IMG/VR virus record: IMGVR_UViG_3300044627_004253
Location: 1-64,000 of that record
Length of the DNA stretch: 64,000 nt
Strand: one strand, 5' to 3'
Source: a virus
In this document: in pieces, positions 1-6,248 of the stretch
Numbering within the stretch: position 1 is the stretch's first letter
Layout: each line of letters opens with the position of its first letter
The notes under the pieces: generated by a model
Seen by the model: the letters and a program-made list of their open reading frames with translations, nothing else
What the model was told of the DNA's origin: nothing
Databases searched by the model: none
Position numbers and translations under genes: made by a program

Positions 1-180
1 AGAAACATGAACAGAATCACGAACAGAATCACGAACAGAAACATGAACAGAATCACGAACAGAAACATGAACAGAGGTAGCAACAGAATTATTAACAGAA
101 TCACGAACAGAGGCACGAACAGAAACATGAACAGAATTATTAACAGAAACATAAACAGAATTACAAACAGAATATCTTAA
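1..180. repeat. Degenerate 12-bp direct repeats (AACAGAAnnAnn type)
   Basis: On the plus strand the unit AACAGAA followed by variable bases recurs about every 12 bp (AACAGAATCACG, AACAGAAACATG, AACAGAATTATT). On the minus strand each unit reads as a codon quartet encoding x-S-V-x, so the repeat is protein-coding. A second patch lies at about 2970..3085. Such an array can expand or contract by slippage. Confidence 0.8.
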
Positions 181-192
181 TGTATTTTTCAT
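1..192 (-). CDS. x-S-V-x tetrapeptide-repeat protein, partial (runs off left edge)
   Basis: An open frame starts at the ATG at 192 and stays open for all 64 codons to position 1, so the stop lies outside the window. It begins MKNTLRYSV and then repeats a four-residue unit in which Ser-Val is constant and the flanking positions are mostly N, D, H, R or V. The start overlaps the stop of the next upstream gene by 4 bp (ATGA), suggesting translational coupling. It is the most regular of five paralogues in this window together with the gene starting at 3096. No known domain is recognised; function unknown. Confidence 0.6.
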   Translation of the reverse strand, partial: MKNTLRYSVCNSVYVSVNNSVHVSVRASVRDSVNNSVATSVHVSVRDSVHVSVRDSVRDSVHVS

Positions 193-410
193 TTCTTTGA
201 TTGTATGTGAAACCGAACAGAATCTCTAAAATAACGGTAAATAAAATCATTAATAGAATTATAAGCAGAGACAAAAGTAGAATGAACAGTATAAGCGTAA
301 ACAATACTATGTGTAGAATCTATAACAGAATTACGTATAGCTATACGTGCGGCGGAATTAACAGCCCTGTCTATAGAGCAATAAACAGAATCCCTTAATG
401 TCTTTTTCAT
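189..410 (-). CDS. Small repeat-family protein (MKKTLRDSV type)
   Basis: This 73-residue protein opens with MKKTLRDSVYCSIDRAV, the family signature of the tandem small genes here, but the Ser-Val repeat has decayed to scattered S-V, S-I and S-A pairs at four-residue spacing. Both ends overlap neighbours by 4 bp (ATGA), so the three genes between 1 and 640 form one coupled unit. No signal peptide or membrane segment is obvious and no function can be assigned. The repeated start motif and tight coupling argue for real genes. Confidence 0.6.
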   Translation of the reverse strand: MKKTLRDSVYCSIDRAVNSAARIAIRNSVIDSTHSIVYAYTVHSTFVSAYNSINDFIYRYFRDSVRFHIQSKK

Positions 411-640
411 ATTTTTTTTAACTGTCCTTCATAAATAAAATCCCAAATATAGTCAATAACAGGATTTCCAACAGACCTGGAAACCACTAAATAAACAGAT
501 GTATGAGTAGCATTAGACACGCAGCTATTAACATCAGGGGTAGCGCAAATATGAATAGCTTGTGCGGCATCCCTCCTAATGGCAGAATTAATAGAATAAC
601 GAAAAGACGTATAAACAGCGTCATATAATTTTTTTTTCAT
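407..640 (-). CDS. Small repeat-family protein, most diverged member
   Basis: A 77-residue protein beginning MKKKLYDAVYTSFRYSINSAI, which keeps the family start and the four-residue spacing of small residue plus aliphatic, but has lost most Ser-Val pairs. It is the first gene of a coupled run (stop overlaps the next start by 4 bp). Its ATG lies about 13 bases after a strong hairpin at 654..681, so its transcription either starts right there or reads through that hairpin. Function unknown. Confidence 0.55.
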   Translation of the reverse strand: MKKKLYDAVYTSFRYSINSAIRRDAAQAIHICATPDVNSCVSNATHTSVYLVVSRSVGNPVIDYIWDFIYEGQLKKI

Positions 641-653
641 AGTACAAAGAAAG

Positions 654-681
654 CACTGCCCCGGATTTTGCCGGGGCAGTG
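654..681 (-). terminator. Intrinsic terminator after the 109-residue gene
   Basis: A perfect 11-bp stem (CACTGCCCCGG with its complement) encloses a 6-base loop. On the minus strand it is followed by CTTTCTTTG. It sits directly after the stop at 689 and about 13 bases before the ATG at 640. Confidence 0.8.
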
Positions 682-688
682 TTGGTTT

Positions 689-1018
689 TTACTTGTCGGC
701 TGGCACCTTAGGTACCACGAGAAGTTCATTCACCAAATCCACTTCAACGTTATGCGGAAGTGGAACACCCCTCTTTTGTGCTACGCGGGTGATAAACTTT
801 TTCTTAATTTCTGACAGGCTTTTATTCTTTTCTTCAAAATCATTTTGTAACGCAACTACAGTGTTGAACACTAGGCTCTTAATATCTGTAATGTGAAAAT
901 TTATGGCATGTATAAAAGCCATTTCTGCTTTATCTAAAGCAAATGTATCTACATTATTTGCAGTTGCGGTTTTAGGTGGATTTTCACCTTGAGAGAAATA
1001 ATCTTCTATGAAGCTCAT
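689..1018 (-). CDS. Hypothetical protein, 109 residues
   Basis: The protein starts MSFIEDYFSQGENPP and has a helical middle section (roughly residues 45-75) rich in charged residues with coiled-coil-like spacing. No catalytic motif, signal peptide or membrane segment is seen. It lies 1 base after the 276-residue gene and is followed by a strong terminator, so it is the last gene of a short operon. Function not recognised. Confidence 0.65.
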   Translation of the reverse strand: MSFIEDYFSQGENPPKTATANNVDTFALDKAEMAFIHAINFHITDIKSLVFNTVVALQNDFEEKNKSLSEIKKKFITRVAQKRGVPLPHNVEVDLVNELLVVPKVPADK

Positions 1019-1019
1019 G

Positions 1020-1847
1020 TTAGTTTAACCAGGTTGGTATATCTTTTTTATGATCTGCGGATTTAATTTTAGTTTGTCCTGAATATATAGGACTGGATCT
1101 CGCAATCTTCTGTAAAGCAGTCTGAACAGTATCCAGAAAGTCTGTAGCGCGGAGGCTAAGATCATTTGTATTAATACTCTTCAGCGCTGTTATGTCAGAA
1201 GAAAAATCTTGATTGGTTATATAACCTTTATATTCTATAACTGCTGCAATTGAGCGAGCGCCGCAATCAATACAGAAACAATTACCCTTATTAGCTATCT
1301 TTAGTATCGCCTGCATCTCTTCATCAGAGAGACCCCCCGCGCCATCCACATCAGGCAGCAAACAAGGCGTACCACAGGAATGACAAGGAGCGCAGGACTC
1401 GAACGTTTCTCGTGTAACCAACTGGGCCATCTTAAGCAATGAGTCAGGATCTTTTTCTAACTTCGATTCCAACATAATGAGCTGCCGGGATAACGGCATA
1501 AACATACCCATATCTAATTTTCCTTTAAATTTAACAGCACTGCTTTCTTTGCAGATAATACTATCCTCATGAACAGGTGTTTTTCTTTCGATCAGATTAT
1601 TTACAAAAATTTTATTGTTCATGTAGAACGAAGAATAAACATGCAGCACTGTAGGTGCTTCATTAAATTTTAAGTTAAGCAACATCTTAAGGGTCTCAGT
1701 GTAACTCTCAGCCACACTGCTTACCCACGTTGGTTTGTCGCCTGCGATGTGCTTGAGACACTTTTCTTCTGGATCGATGTACAGCACAAGACCTTGACAC
1801 TTGCTTATTGTTTTGACAGATTTTAGGAATGTTTCTATTAAGTTCAT
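1020..1847 (-). CDS. Cysteine-rich putative zinc-binding protein
   Basis: The frame extends to a GTG at 1871 inside a hairpin, but the ATG at 1847 (MNLIETFLKSVK) is preferred because it leaves a CAACAACAAC leader like other genes here. The 276-residue product has a cysteine cluster around residues 152-160 (C-A-P-C-H-S-C-G-T-P-C) and a second one about 40 residues on (C-F-C-I-D-C-G). This arrangement is typical of structural zinc sites. No enzyme motif is recognised. The next gene starts 1 base after its stop. Confidence 0.65.
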   Translation of the reverse strand: MNLIETFLKSVKTISKCQGLVLYIDPEEKCLKHIAGDKPTWVSSVAESYTETLKMLLNLKFNEAPTVLHVYSSFYMNNKIFVNNLIERKTPVHEDSIICKESSAVKFKGKLDMGMFMPLSRQLIMLESKLEKDPDSLLKMAQLVTRETFESCAPCHSCGTPCLLPDVDGAGGLSDEEMQAILKIANKGNCFCIDCGARSIAAVIEYKGYITNQDFSSDITALKSINTNDLSLRATDFLDTVQTALQKIARSSPIYSGQTKIKSADHKKDIPTWLN

Positions 1848-1870
1848 GCGATATGTATGTTGTTGTTGCA

Positions 1871-1899
1871 CCCCCTGCTTATGACTTATAAGCAGGGGG
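1871..1899 (-). terminator. Hairpin after the 54-residue gene
   Basis: A perfect 12-bp stem (CCCCCTGCTTAT with its complement) has a 5-base loop. It lies 6 bases after the TGA at 1905. On the minus strand it is followed by a CAA-rich leader instead of a T run, so termination strength is uncertain; it may instead protect the 5' end of the next message. Confidence 0.6.
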
Positions 1900-1904
1900 T
1901 TGTT

Positions 1905-2069
1905 TCACTTTTCAGTAATTTTAAAATTATTGAGCAATTGCCCAACTATACGTTTAGCCACGGAGTTAGCCATGGTCGTATCAATAATACCCGGATGCGC
2001 TTTTGCGGCGCATATTATGGATCCGGAAACAGTTTTGATAAGCTTCTTATAATGCGCATCATTGCTCAT
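1905..2069 (-). CDS. Small hypothetical protein, 54 residues
   Basis: The gene starts at the ATG at 2069, overlapping the TGA of the upstream gene by 4 bp (ATGA), and ends at TGA 1905..1907 just before a strong hairpin. The product begins MSNDAHYKKLIKTVSGSII and is basic and probably helical. The coupled start and the terminator directly after the stop support a real gene despite its size. Function unknown. Confidence 0.6.
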   Translation of the reverse strand: MSNDAHYKKLIKTVSGSIICAAKAHPGIIDTTMANSVAKRIVGQLLNNFKITEK

Positions 2070-2668
2070 GGTGACATAATTGTTTTAGCTTTATTAAAAT
2101 TCTTAATGCTTAATTTGACAGCTTGTTCCACTGTCTCCTGCAGAACAGTCCATCCCTTATTCGAAGCCACGCCCTTATTGTACTCAATGAAGGATACACC
2201 GTAACAGTGCATAAACGCTATGACTCCAGAAAATGTAGTGCTCAGCACCCTGGAATAATTCTTGGCTGGTTTATCTTCCCAGACAATAAGCTCAGACAAA
2301 CTACGGCATAGCTTACTAAAGCAACAACATTCTTCCGGGGACAGGCTCATGCACCATAAGTTGCGATACATGCGCGCGCTAATATTATACACATCTTGCC
2401 TAATATTATTATAACTGGATGTGACATCCATATCTTTGTTACTGATAGTCCTGAATAGCAGCTCGCTTACGTGCTCCGCTTCCACCACTTCCATGAGTGT
2501 CTCATGAAAAATGGCTTCGTCATTACCGCTGTTTCTGCCTCGATGCGGAGCTCCAGGAGTATATACAGTGTCTAGTTGCCTCAGACAAGCCAGGGCATGC
2601 CTTTTCAATTCCTTTGCTTCTTGTTTTAGATTTATTAGAGATTCAGAAATCTCCGCGTTTAGTTTCAT
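2066..2668 (-). CDS. Hypothetical protein, 200 residues
   Basis: The product begins MKLNAEISESLINLKQEAKE, with an N-terminal helical region followed by a mixed region containing a tight cysteine group (E-E-C-C-C-F near residue 115). No known catalytic motif is visible. It is 3 bases downstream of the repeat-family gene ending at 2672 and is coupled by ATGA to the small gene at 2069. Probably an early or accessory gene; function unknown. Confidence 0.65.
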   Translation of the reverse strand: MKLNAEISESLINLKQEAKELKRHALACLRQLDTVYTPGAPHRGRNSGNDEAIFHETLMEVVEAEHVSELLFRTISNKDMDVTSSYNNIRQDVYNISARMYRNLWCMSLSPEECCCFSKLCRSLSELIVWEDKPAKNYSRVLSTTFSGVIAFMHCYGVSFIEYNKGVASNKGWTVLQETVEQAVKLSIKNFNKAKTIMSP

Positions 2669-2671
2669 ATT

Positions 2672-2863
2672 TTAAACGTAGTATGTTTTTTGAAAATAAT
2701 GACTGATGGTAACTGCCATAAAATTATCAAAGTAACTCCAAGTGCTACTGAGAACCGGAGTTTTAAAATTACCTTCAGTAGAAGTAATAACTGCGTCGTA
2801 AACAGCGCGATAAATATCATCATACTCAGAAAAAATAACAGAATGCCTTAGTGTTTTTTTCAT
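2672..2863 (-). CDS. Small repeat-family protein
   Basis: This 63-residue protein starts MKKTLRHSVIFSEYDDIYR, matching the MKxTLxxSV start of the family at 1..640 and 2860..3096, but the repeat decays after about ten residues. The ATG overlaps the stop of the preceding repeat gene by 4 bp. Function unknown; the conserved start suggests a duplicated gene in the course of diverging. Confidence 0.6.
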   Translation of the reverse strand: MKKTLRHSVIFSEYDDIYRAVYDAVITSTEGNFKTPVLSSTWSYFDNFMAVTISHYFQKTYYV

Positions 2864-3096
2864 AACTTTGATTTAACGTGGTCGCGAACAAAATCATCGA
2901 TAGAGTCAAAAGTATTTATGTAAATAGCACGAGGAGTTATATGTATACGGAGAGCGTCATAAATAGAATTATAAACACTATTCCAAATAGAAATATCAAC
3001 ACTATCCCAAACAGAATTATAAACAGAATCATCAACAGAATCATGAACAGAATCATGAACAGAATTATTAACAGAATTAAATAACGTATTTTTCAT
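2860..3096 (-). CDS. x-S-V-x tetrapeptide-repeat protein, 78 residues
   Basis: This is the best complete member of the repeat family. After MKNTLFNSVNN the protein repeats x-S-V-x about nine times (H-D-S-V, D-D-S-V, Y-N-S-V, W-D-S-V), then changes to a non-repetitive C-terminus of about 35 residues. A strict four-residue period does not fit a heptad coiled coil and places Val and Ser on a slowly rotating face of a helix, or on one face of a beta solenoid. The gene follows a hairpin plus promoter-like box at 3116..3158. Function unknown. Confidence 0.65.
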   Translation of the reverse strand: MKNTLFNSVNNSVHDSVHDSVDDSVYNSVWDSVDISIWNSVYNSIYDALRIHITPRAIYINTFDSIDDFVRDHVKSKL

Positions 3097-3115
3097 ATTT
3101 TATTAAAATAAATAA

Positions 3116-3158
3116 CAGGGCGCACAGCTATACAAGCTTATATAACACATACGCCCTG
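3116..3158 (-). terminator. Long-loop hairpin enclosing a promoter-like box
   Basis: CAGGGCG at 3116..3122 pairs with CGCCCTG at 3152..3158. The loop of about 30 bases contains the TGTGTTATATAAGCTTGT box. It lies between the stop at 3168 and the repeat-gene start at 3096. Confidence 0.5.
3132..3151 (-). promoter_or_regulatory. Promoter-like 20-bp box
   Basis: On the minus strand it reads TATGTGTTATATAAGCTTGT, matching the box found before 8094, 23908, 25150, 53777, 54201 and 54523. The repeat-family gene starts 36 bases further on. Confidence 0.5.
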
Positions 3159-3167
3159 CTTATAGCA

Positions 3168-3737
3168 TCACAAAGAAACAGCTTTTACAATAGCGACCTT
3201 CCCGGGAGATAGGGCGAATTGAGCGACATACTTAGATACAGGTAGATGCTCCCGTATCATATGCTTATACTTGGCTATATTCCCTTTAGGTATTTTATCT
3301 TCAACATCTTTTGAATGATTTGTTGAAGATAACACCTGCACATTTTTCAGTATTATTGTGCTTACAGCGCTAGCCTTAAATTCAGACTCGTAAAAATACA
3401 TTCCATCTTCTTTAATAAGAGGATTCTTAAAATTAAAACTCTTCTTTTCCTTTTCAGGATTTAAAGAATTACTAAAGCTAGATATTTGTTCCGCAGCCGC
3501 TTTAGCCCACTCTACGGCGTCAGCGTCTGAAGGGCGTATGTCTTTCAGAAACTTCTCCGCATTACTATTTAATATTTCTAGACTCTCGCGGACTAGATTT
3601 AAATAGCCATCATCAGGCAAAAGACGAACGACATAATCTTTTAAATGTCCTTCGGAATTAATATACTTCTCTAATAACAATACTTTATCGCCTGCTAATG
3701 CTTTCTTTATTTCAGTTTTGGTTTGTTCGATTTCCAT
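3168..3737 (-). CDS. Hypothetical protein, 189 residues
   Basis: The product starts MEIEQTKTEIKKALAGDKVL and is charged, with mostly helical character in the first half and a more beta-like C-terminal half (YMFYESEFKAS-type stretches). No motif is recognised. It stands alone between a terminator at 3762..3791 and a hairpin/promoter box at 3116..3158, so it is a single-gene transcription unit. Function unknown. Confidence 0.65.
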   Translation of the reverse strand: MEIEQTKTEIKKALAGDKVLLLEKYINSEGHLKDYVVRLLPDDGYLNLVRESLEILNSNAEKFLKDIRPSDADAVEWAKAAAEQISSFSNSLNPEKEKKSFNFKNPLIKEDGMYFYESEFKASAVSTIILKNVQVLSSTNHSKDVEDKIPKGNIAKYKHMIREHLPVSKYVAQFALSPGKVAIVKAVSL

Positions 3738-3761
3738 GGTAGTGAATAGGTAAATAAAATG

Positions 3762-3791
3762 AAAAGCCTACCACTTTCGTGGTAGGCTTTT
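3762..3791 (-). terminator. Intrinsic terminator after the 89-residue gene
   Basis: A perfect 13-bp stem (AAAAGCCTACCAC with its complement) with a 4-base loop is followed on the minus strand by CATTTTATTT. Confidence 0.85.
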
Positions 3792-3815
3792 CATTAACTT
3801 ATGTTTTCTCAGGGT

Positions 3816-4085
3816 TTAGGCCTGAGCGTCTTCTTCAATTTTGATAATCTGAGCAAGCACCTTAGTGCCTTCCGACTTATTGTGACGGAGGTCAAAGCCG
3901 TGCTTTTCGGCGTGGGCTTTGACTGTGTTCACTTCCAGGGCCTCGATCTCGAAGGCGTCACCGGATTCAAGCTTAGCGAAAAACTCATCCCAGAGGCTCT
4001 TGCGGGGCTTAGTGCGCACGCGCTTAACGTTAGGTTGGAGTGGTTCAAGTCCTTTGATAATTTCTGGCAGTTCTTTTCTTTTCAT
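3816..4085 (-). CDS. Small basic protein, 89 residues
   Basis: The N-terminal 30 residues are strongly basic (MKRKELPEIIKG, then R-V-R-T-K-P-R-K), followed by an acidic/amphipathic C-terminal part. This composition would suit a nucleic-acid-binding protein, but no fold is recognised. The leader holds CAAACCAAACC and TATATAAT immediately before the ATG. A strong terminator follows. Confidence 0.65.
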   Translation of the reverse strand: MKRKELPEIIKGLEPLQPNVKRVRTKPRKSLWDEFFAKLESGDAFEIEALEVNTVKAHAEKHGFDLRHNKSEGTKVLAQIIKIEEDAQA

Positions 4086-4203
4086 ATTATATACGGTTTG
4101 GTTTGTGTTTATACTGAGCTCTGGATTTGGCGTGTGCTCTATCCGAGATTATTTTGATAATGTAGAGATTTCTAAAGCGCGCAAGAAGAAAAAAAGATAT
4201 TTT

Positions 4204-4413
4204 TTAACATGCTTCCACAAAAGAAATATCCGCAGGTTCAAAGTACTTATGCTTATTTTTGTCCATTGCGTAGAACTCATTACCTACAACGGTAACTTCA
4301 TTCCGGGCGGATCCATCTTTGAGATAAAAATTAACTTGTCTCCAAGCTTCCTTCACCTCTGGAAAGTTTTGAATAGTTTCCGAAATTTCTCTGGTTAAAC
4401 AAAAATAAGTCAT
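4204..4413 (-). CDS. Small hypothetical protein, 69 residues
   Basis: The product starts MTYFCLTREISETIQNFPEV. It lies 2 bases downstream of the 95-residue gene ending at 4416, so the two are probably co-transcribed. The 118 bases between its stop and the next gene (4086..4203) contain a CAA-rich leader and no further open frame that I can support. Function unknown. Confidence 0.6.
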   Translation of the reverse strand: MTYFCLTREISETIQNFPEVKEAWRQVNFYLKDGSARNEVTVVGNEFYAMDKNKHKYFEPADISFVEAC

Positions 4414-4415
4414 GG

Positions 4416-4703
4416 CTATTTACTGATACCTTTAGACAAGGATGCAACAGGAAATTTGAAAGATACATTAGCTATGCCAGATTTGGCTTTAAGCTTTATG
4501 TCTGTGAATTCCAGTCCTTGCGTGATGGCTTCGTTAATGGTTTCTATAAGCCTGATTCCGATCTCCTGTTTTTTATCAGGATCTTTAAGATCAATTGCCA
4601 ATTGAGCTAATGTAAAATCAACTGCGGTGAGTTGATTAAAAATAGATGTTATTTCAGGAACCTTGGTGGTGCTATCTTGCTGTGTGTCTTGGTCTGATTG
4701 CAT
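4416..4703 (-). CDS. Hypothetical protein, 95 residues
   Basis: The frame extends upstream to 4736, but the ATG at 4703 (MQSDQDTQQDS) is chosen because TATAAT lies directly before it and the upstream extension crosses the region just after a terminator. The protein is acidic at the start and then amphipathic (T-I-N-E-A-I-T-Q-G-L). Function unknown. Confidence 0.6.
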   Translation of the reverse strand: MQSDQDTQQDSTTKVPEITSIFNQLTAVDFTLAQLAIDLKDPDKKQEIGIRLIETINEAITQGLEFTDIKLKAKSGIANVSFKFPVASLSKGISK

Positions 4704-4726
4704 ATTATAACTATTTGATACATAAA

Positions 4727-4748
4727 GAAATAGCACGAGTGCTATTTC
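4727..4748 (-). terminator. Terminator after tRNA-Leu
   Basis: GAAATAGCAC and GTGCTATTTC form a stem that is followed on the minus strand by TTTATG. It lies 6 bases past the 3' end of the tRNA-Leu gene. Confidence 0.75.
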
Positions 4749-4753
4749 AGCGG

Positions 4754-4836
4754 TAGCCGGTGCCGGACTCGAACCGGCAAGGGATTTCTCCCAGCAGATT
4801 TTAAGTCTGCTGTGTTTACCATTTCACCAACCGGCC
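4754..4836 (-). tRNA. tRNA-Leu (anticodon TAA)
   Basis: An 83-base class II cloverleaf. Acceptor GGCCGGT pairs with ACCGGCT (G-U first pair), the anticodon stem GCAGA/TCTGC holds loop CTTAAAA with anticodon TAA, a variable arm is present, and the T arm is GCCGG-TTCGAGT-CCGGC. The 3' CCA is not encoded. UUA is a favoured codon in AT-rich phage genes. Confidence 0.9.
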
Positions 4837-4841
4837 ATTAC

Positions 4842-5108
4842 TCACTTACAAAACTGGCTAACCTTCACTGTGATAACAAAACTTCTCAGATCGGCAGGCA
4901 GCTGCTCTTCATCGATAGCTTTTACATCATCGTAAATACTAACCAGAAACTTTTCTTTATCGACAACAGAAACATAGTCAACACTATATTTTCTGATTGA
5001 ATCGATTTTTTTAATGTCCTTGTATTCAAGCGCGGCAAACGCGACCACGATCAAACACAAGGTAATGACATAAGGTGTAACTTTTGTTTGTTGTTTGTTG
5101 TTTATCAT
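4842..5108 (-). CDS. Small membrane-anchored protein, 88 residues
   Basis: After the polar start MINNKQQTKV there is one hydrophobic helix at about residues 12-28 (Y-V-I-T-L-C-L-I-V-V-A-F-A-A-L), then a polar tail of about 60 residues. This is an N-in single-pass topology. It starts 2 bases after another small membrane protein (5111..5257), and the pair could be lysis or envelope proteins, for example holin or spanin-like, but there is no specific motif to show it. Confidence 0.6.
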   Translation of the reverse strand: MINNKQQTKVTPYVITLCLIVVAFAALEYKDIKKIDSIRKYSVDYVSVVDKEKFLVSIYDDVKAIDEEQLPADLRSFVITVKVSQFCK

Positions 5109-5110
5109 AC

Positions 5111-5257
5111 TTACGGAGTCGGTGGTGCTAGCTTGCCTTCAGTCAACTTATAAATAATAGCGTCCATAAGATCGGGATCTCCAGAAAAGATAATGATACA
5201 AATAATGATACCCGCTGCCAGTATGGTATCAGATAAGTCTATACTAAAAATTTTCAT
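5111..5257 (-). CDS. Small single-pass membrane protein, 48 residues
   Basis: An ATG at 5257 opens a 48-codon frame ending in TAA at 5111. The product has one hydrophobic helix (I-L-A-A-G-I-I-I-C-I-I-I-F) flanked by short polar ends. It lies 2 bases upstream of the next membrane protein gene with which it is surely co-transcribed. The leader is rich in ACAC. Function unknown; the size and topology are holin-like but not diagnostic. Confidence 0.55.
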   Translation of the reverse strand: MKIFSIDLSDTILAAGIIICIIIFSGDPDLMDAIIYKLTEGKLAPPTP

Positions 5258-5379
5258 TTGTGTGTCGTGTGGGTGTTATATTTAATATTGAACAGAGATT
5301 GTGCGGTCTGCTTTATCCTCTATCGAAGTCGATAATCACTTCATGGAATCGAGGGCTGACTCGCAATATCGAATTTTAA

Positions 5380-5492
5380 TGAGCGCGGCAGGATTTGAAC
5401 CTGCAATGCCGGGGCGCATGTACTTATGGGTCATCGCTGCACCCTCGAGTATCCGTCCTGTGGCTGGTGTATTTGCATTTCACAACGCGCTC
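5380..5492 (-). ncRNA. tRNA-like element with non-canonical anticodon domain
   Basis: Acceptor halves GAGCGCG and CGCGCTC pair fully, a canonical T arm is present (GCAGG-TTCAAAT-CCTGC), and the discriminator is A. Between them about 62 bases replace the normal 17-base anticodon arm and variable loop, and the D loop lacks the usual GG. No valid anticodon can be assigned. A similar element is at 7066..7185. It may be a degenerate tRNA or a tRNA-like RNA of other use. Confidence 0.5.
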
Positions 5493-5499
5493 AAATTAA

Positions 5500-5785
5500 T
5501 TGATCCATTCAGAGATTCCATGCGAACGGCAACGCACTCTGAACCTTGTGTCGCCCAGTTAAGGGTTAGAGCCGCTTTGGTGAGTAACCCGTCCGAAGAC
5601 TTGCTCTACACTCATGGATCAAATTGTTCTTACCGCTGTCAGAGTCCGGCTCAAGCGCTGGGCGCTTTTACTTCGGTTTGCATACACTCTGACACTGTCT
5701 GCTATCATCGCTAAAACACTTCTTTCGCATACTAAGCCAAGTGTTAAGCAATACCATGGTAGACTCGCAGTCGGCTTGTACAAGC
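5500..5785 (-). ncRNA. Candidate structured RNA, no supported ORF
   Basis: This non-coding stretch upstream of the tRNA-like element is packed with perfect stems: 5500..5508 with 5614..5622 (9 bp), 5508..5514 with 5537..5543 (7 bp), 5637..5645 with 5686..5694 (9 bp), 5653..5658 with 5662..5667, 5715..5721 with 5739..5745 (7 bp), and a TTCG tetraloop at 5591..5600. Helices 5563..5568/5585..5590 and 5569..5572/5603..5606 cross and could make a pseudoknot. Strand is inferred from the tRNA-like element next to it. No known RNA family was recognised. Confidence 0.45.
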
Positions 5786-5810
5786 ACGGTAAGAAAATTT
5801 ATTGACCACA

Positions 5811-6200
5811 TTACCTAACCTGAACTTCTATGTCCGGGATAATGGTTGTTGGTCTGAAAATTACACGATAGTGGAATGGGTCAGCTTTCACAGGTTCCAA
5901 CTGTTCTACAAAATATGATACATTATCAGATAACCCTAGATAATGTTTCTTGTAGTTCGAGGGGCCTGTCTTCACTGTAACTTCCAGCCTAGATTGCGAG
6001 CTACTTTCAGTTACAGAAAGTAAGCCTTCAATGGTTAGCATGTACTCCCCGGTGATTCCATTAAAGAACACTACGCGGCGATTAACTTCAAAGTTATGCG
6101 CCGCTACGGAAACATTTTGAGATGCGATATCTGCCTCTTGAAGGCAAGAAGCGATTACAAATATAAAAATAACAATGATCAAGTTTAGTGCGTATTTCAT
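5811..6200 (-). CDS. Lipoprotein, 129 residues
   Basis: A lipoprotein signal peptide is visible: MKY, a hydrophobic core of about 13 residues, then V-I-A-S-C with lipid-modified Cys at residue 19. The mature part of about 110 residues alternates hydrophobic and polar residues, as expected of a beta-sandwich. It should sit on the membrane of the infected cell. Phage lipoproteins of this size often act in superinfection exclusion or as outer-membrane spanins; neither is shown here. It follows a terminator hairpin and a promoter-like box at 6231..6270. Confidence 0.7.
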   Translation of the reverse strand: MKYALNLIIVIFIFVIASCLQEADIASQNVSVAAHNFEVNRRVVFFNGITGEYMLTIEGLLSVTESSSQSRLEVTVKTGPSNYKKHYLGLSDNVSYFVEQLEPVKADPFHYRVIFRPTTIIPDIEVQVR

Positions 6201-6230
6201 TTACGGTTTTGTGGTTATTAGTAGTCCCTT

Positions 6231-6248
6231 CATATTAGTTTATAACGC
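6231..6248 (-). promoter_or_regulatory. Promoter-like box before the lipoprotein gene
   Basis: On the minus strand it reads GCGTTATAAACTAATATG, close to the box at 25149..25168 (GTTATAAACTA shared). It starts at the 3' arm of a hairpin and lies 31 bases before the lipoprotein ATG. Confidence 0.45.

Noticed and set aside
1-180. Regularly spaced short repeats as a CRISPR array
   Set aside because: The unit is only 12 bp with no spacers of constant length, and it lies in an open reading frame as codon quartets.
1848-1871. GTG start of the cysteine-rich protein
   Set aside because: It would begin inside the terminator hairpin and translate the CAACAACAAC leader.
5301-5714. Plus-strand 137-codon frame
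   Set aside because: It runs across the tRNA-like element and the structured stretch, has no leader or neighbours on that strand, and its residues look like a shadow translation.
5380-5785. tmRNA
   Set aside because: The tRNA-like part closes on itself within 113 bases, no tag reading frame with stop was seen in the right place, and the usual tmRNA 5' sequence is missing.
5500-5785. Group I intron core
   Set aside because: No convincing P, Q, R and S core elements were found on either strand; only a weak match to R near 5540.
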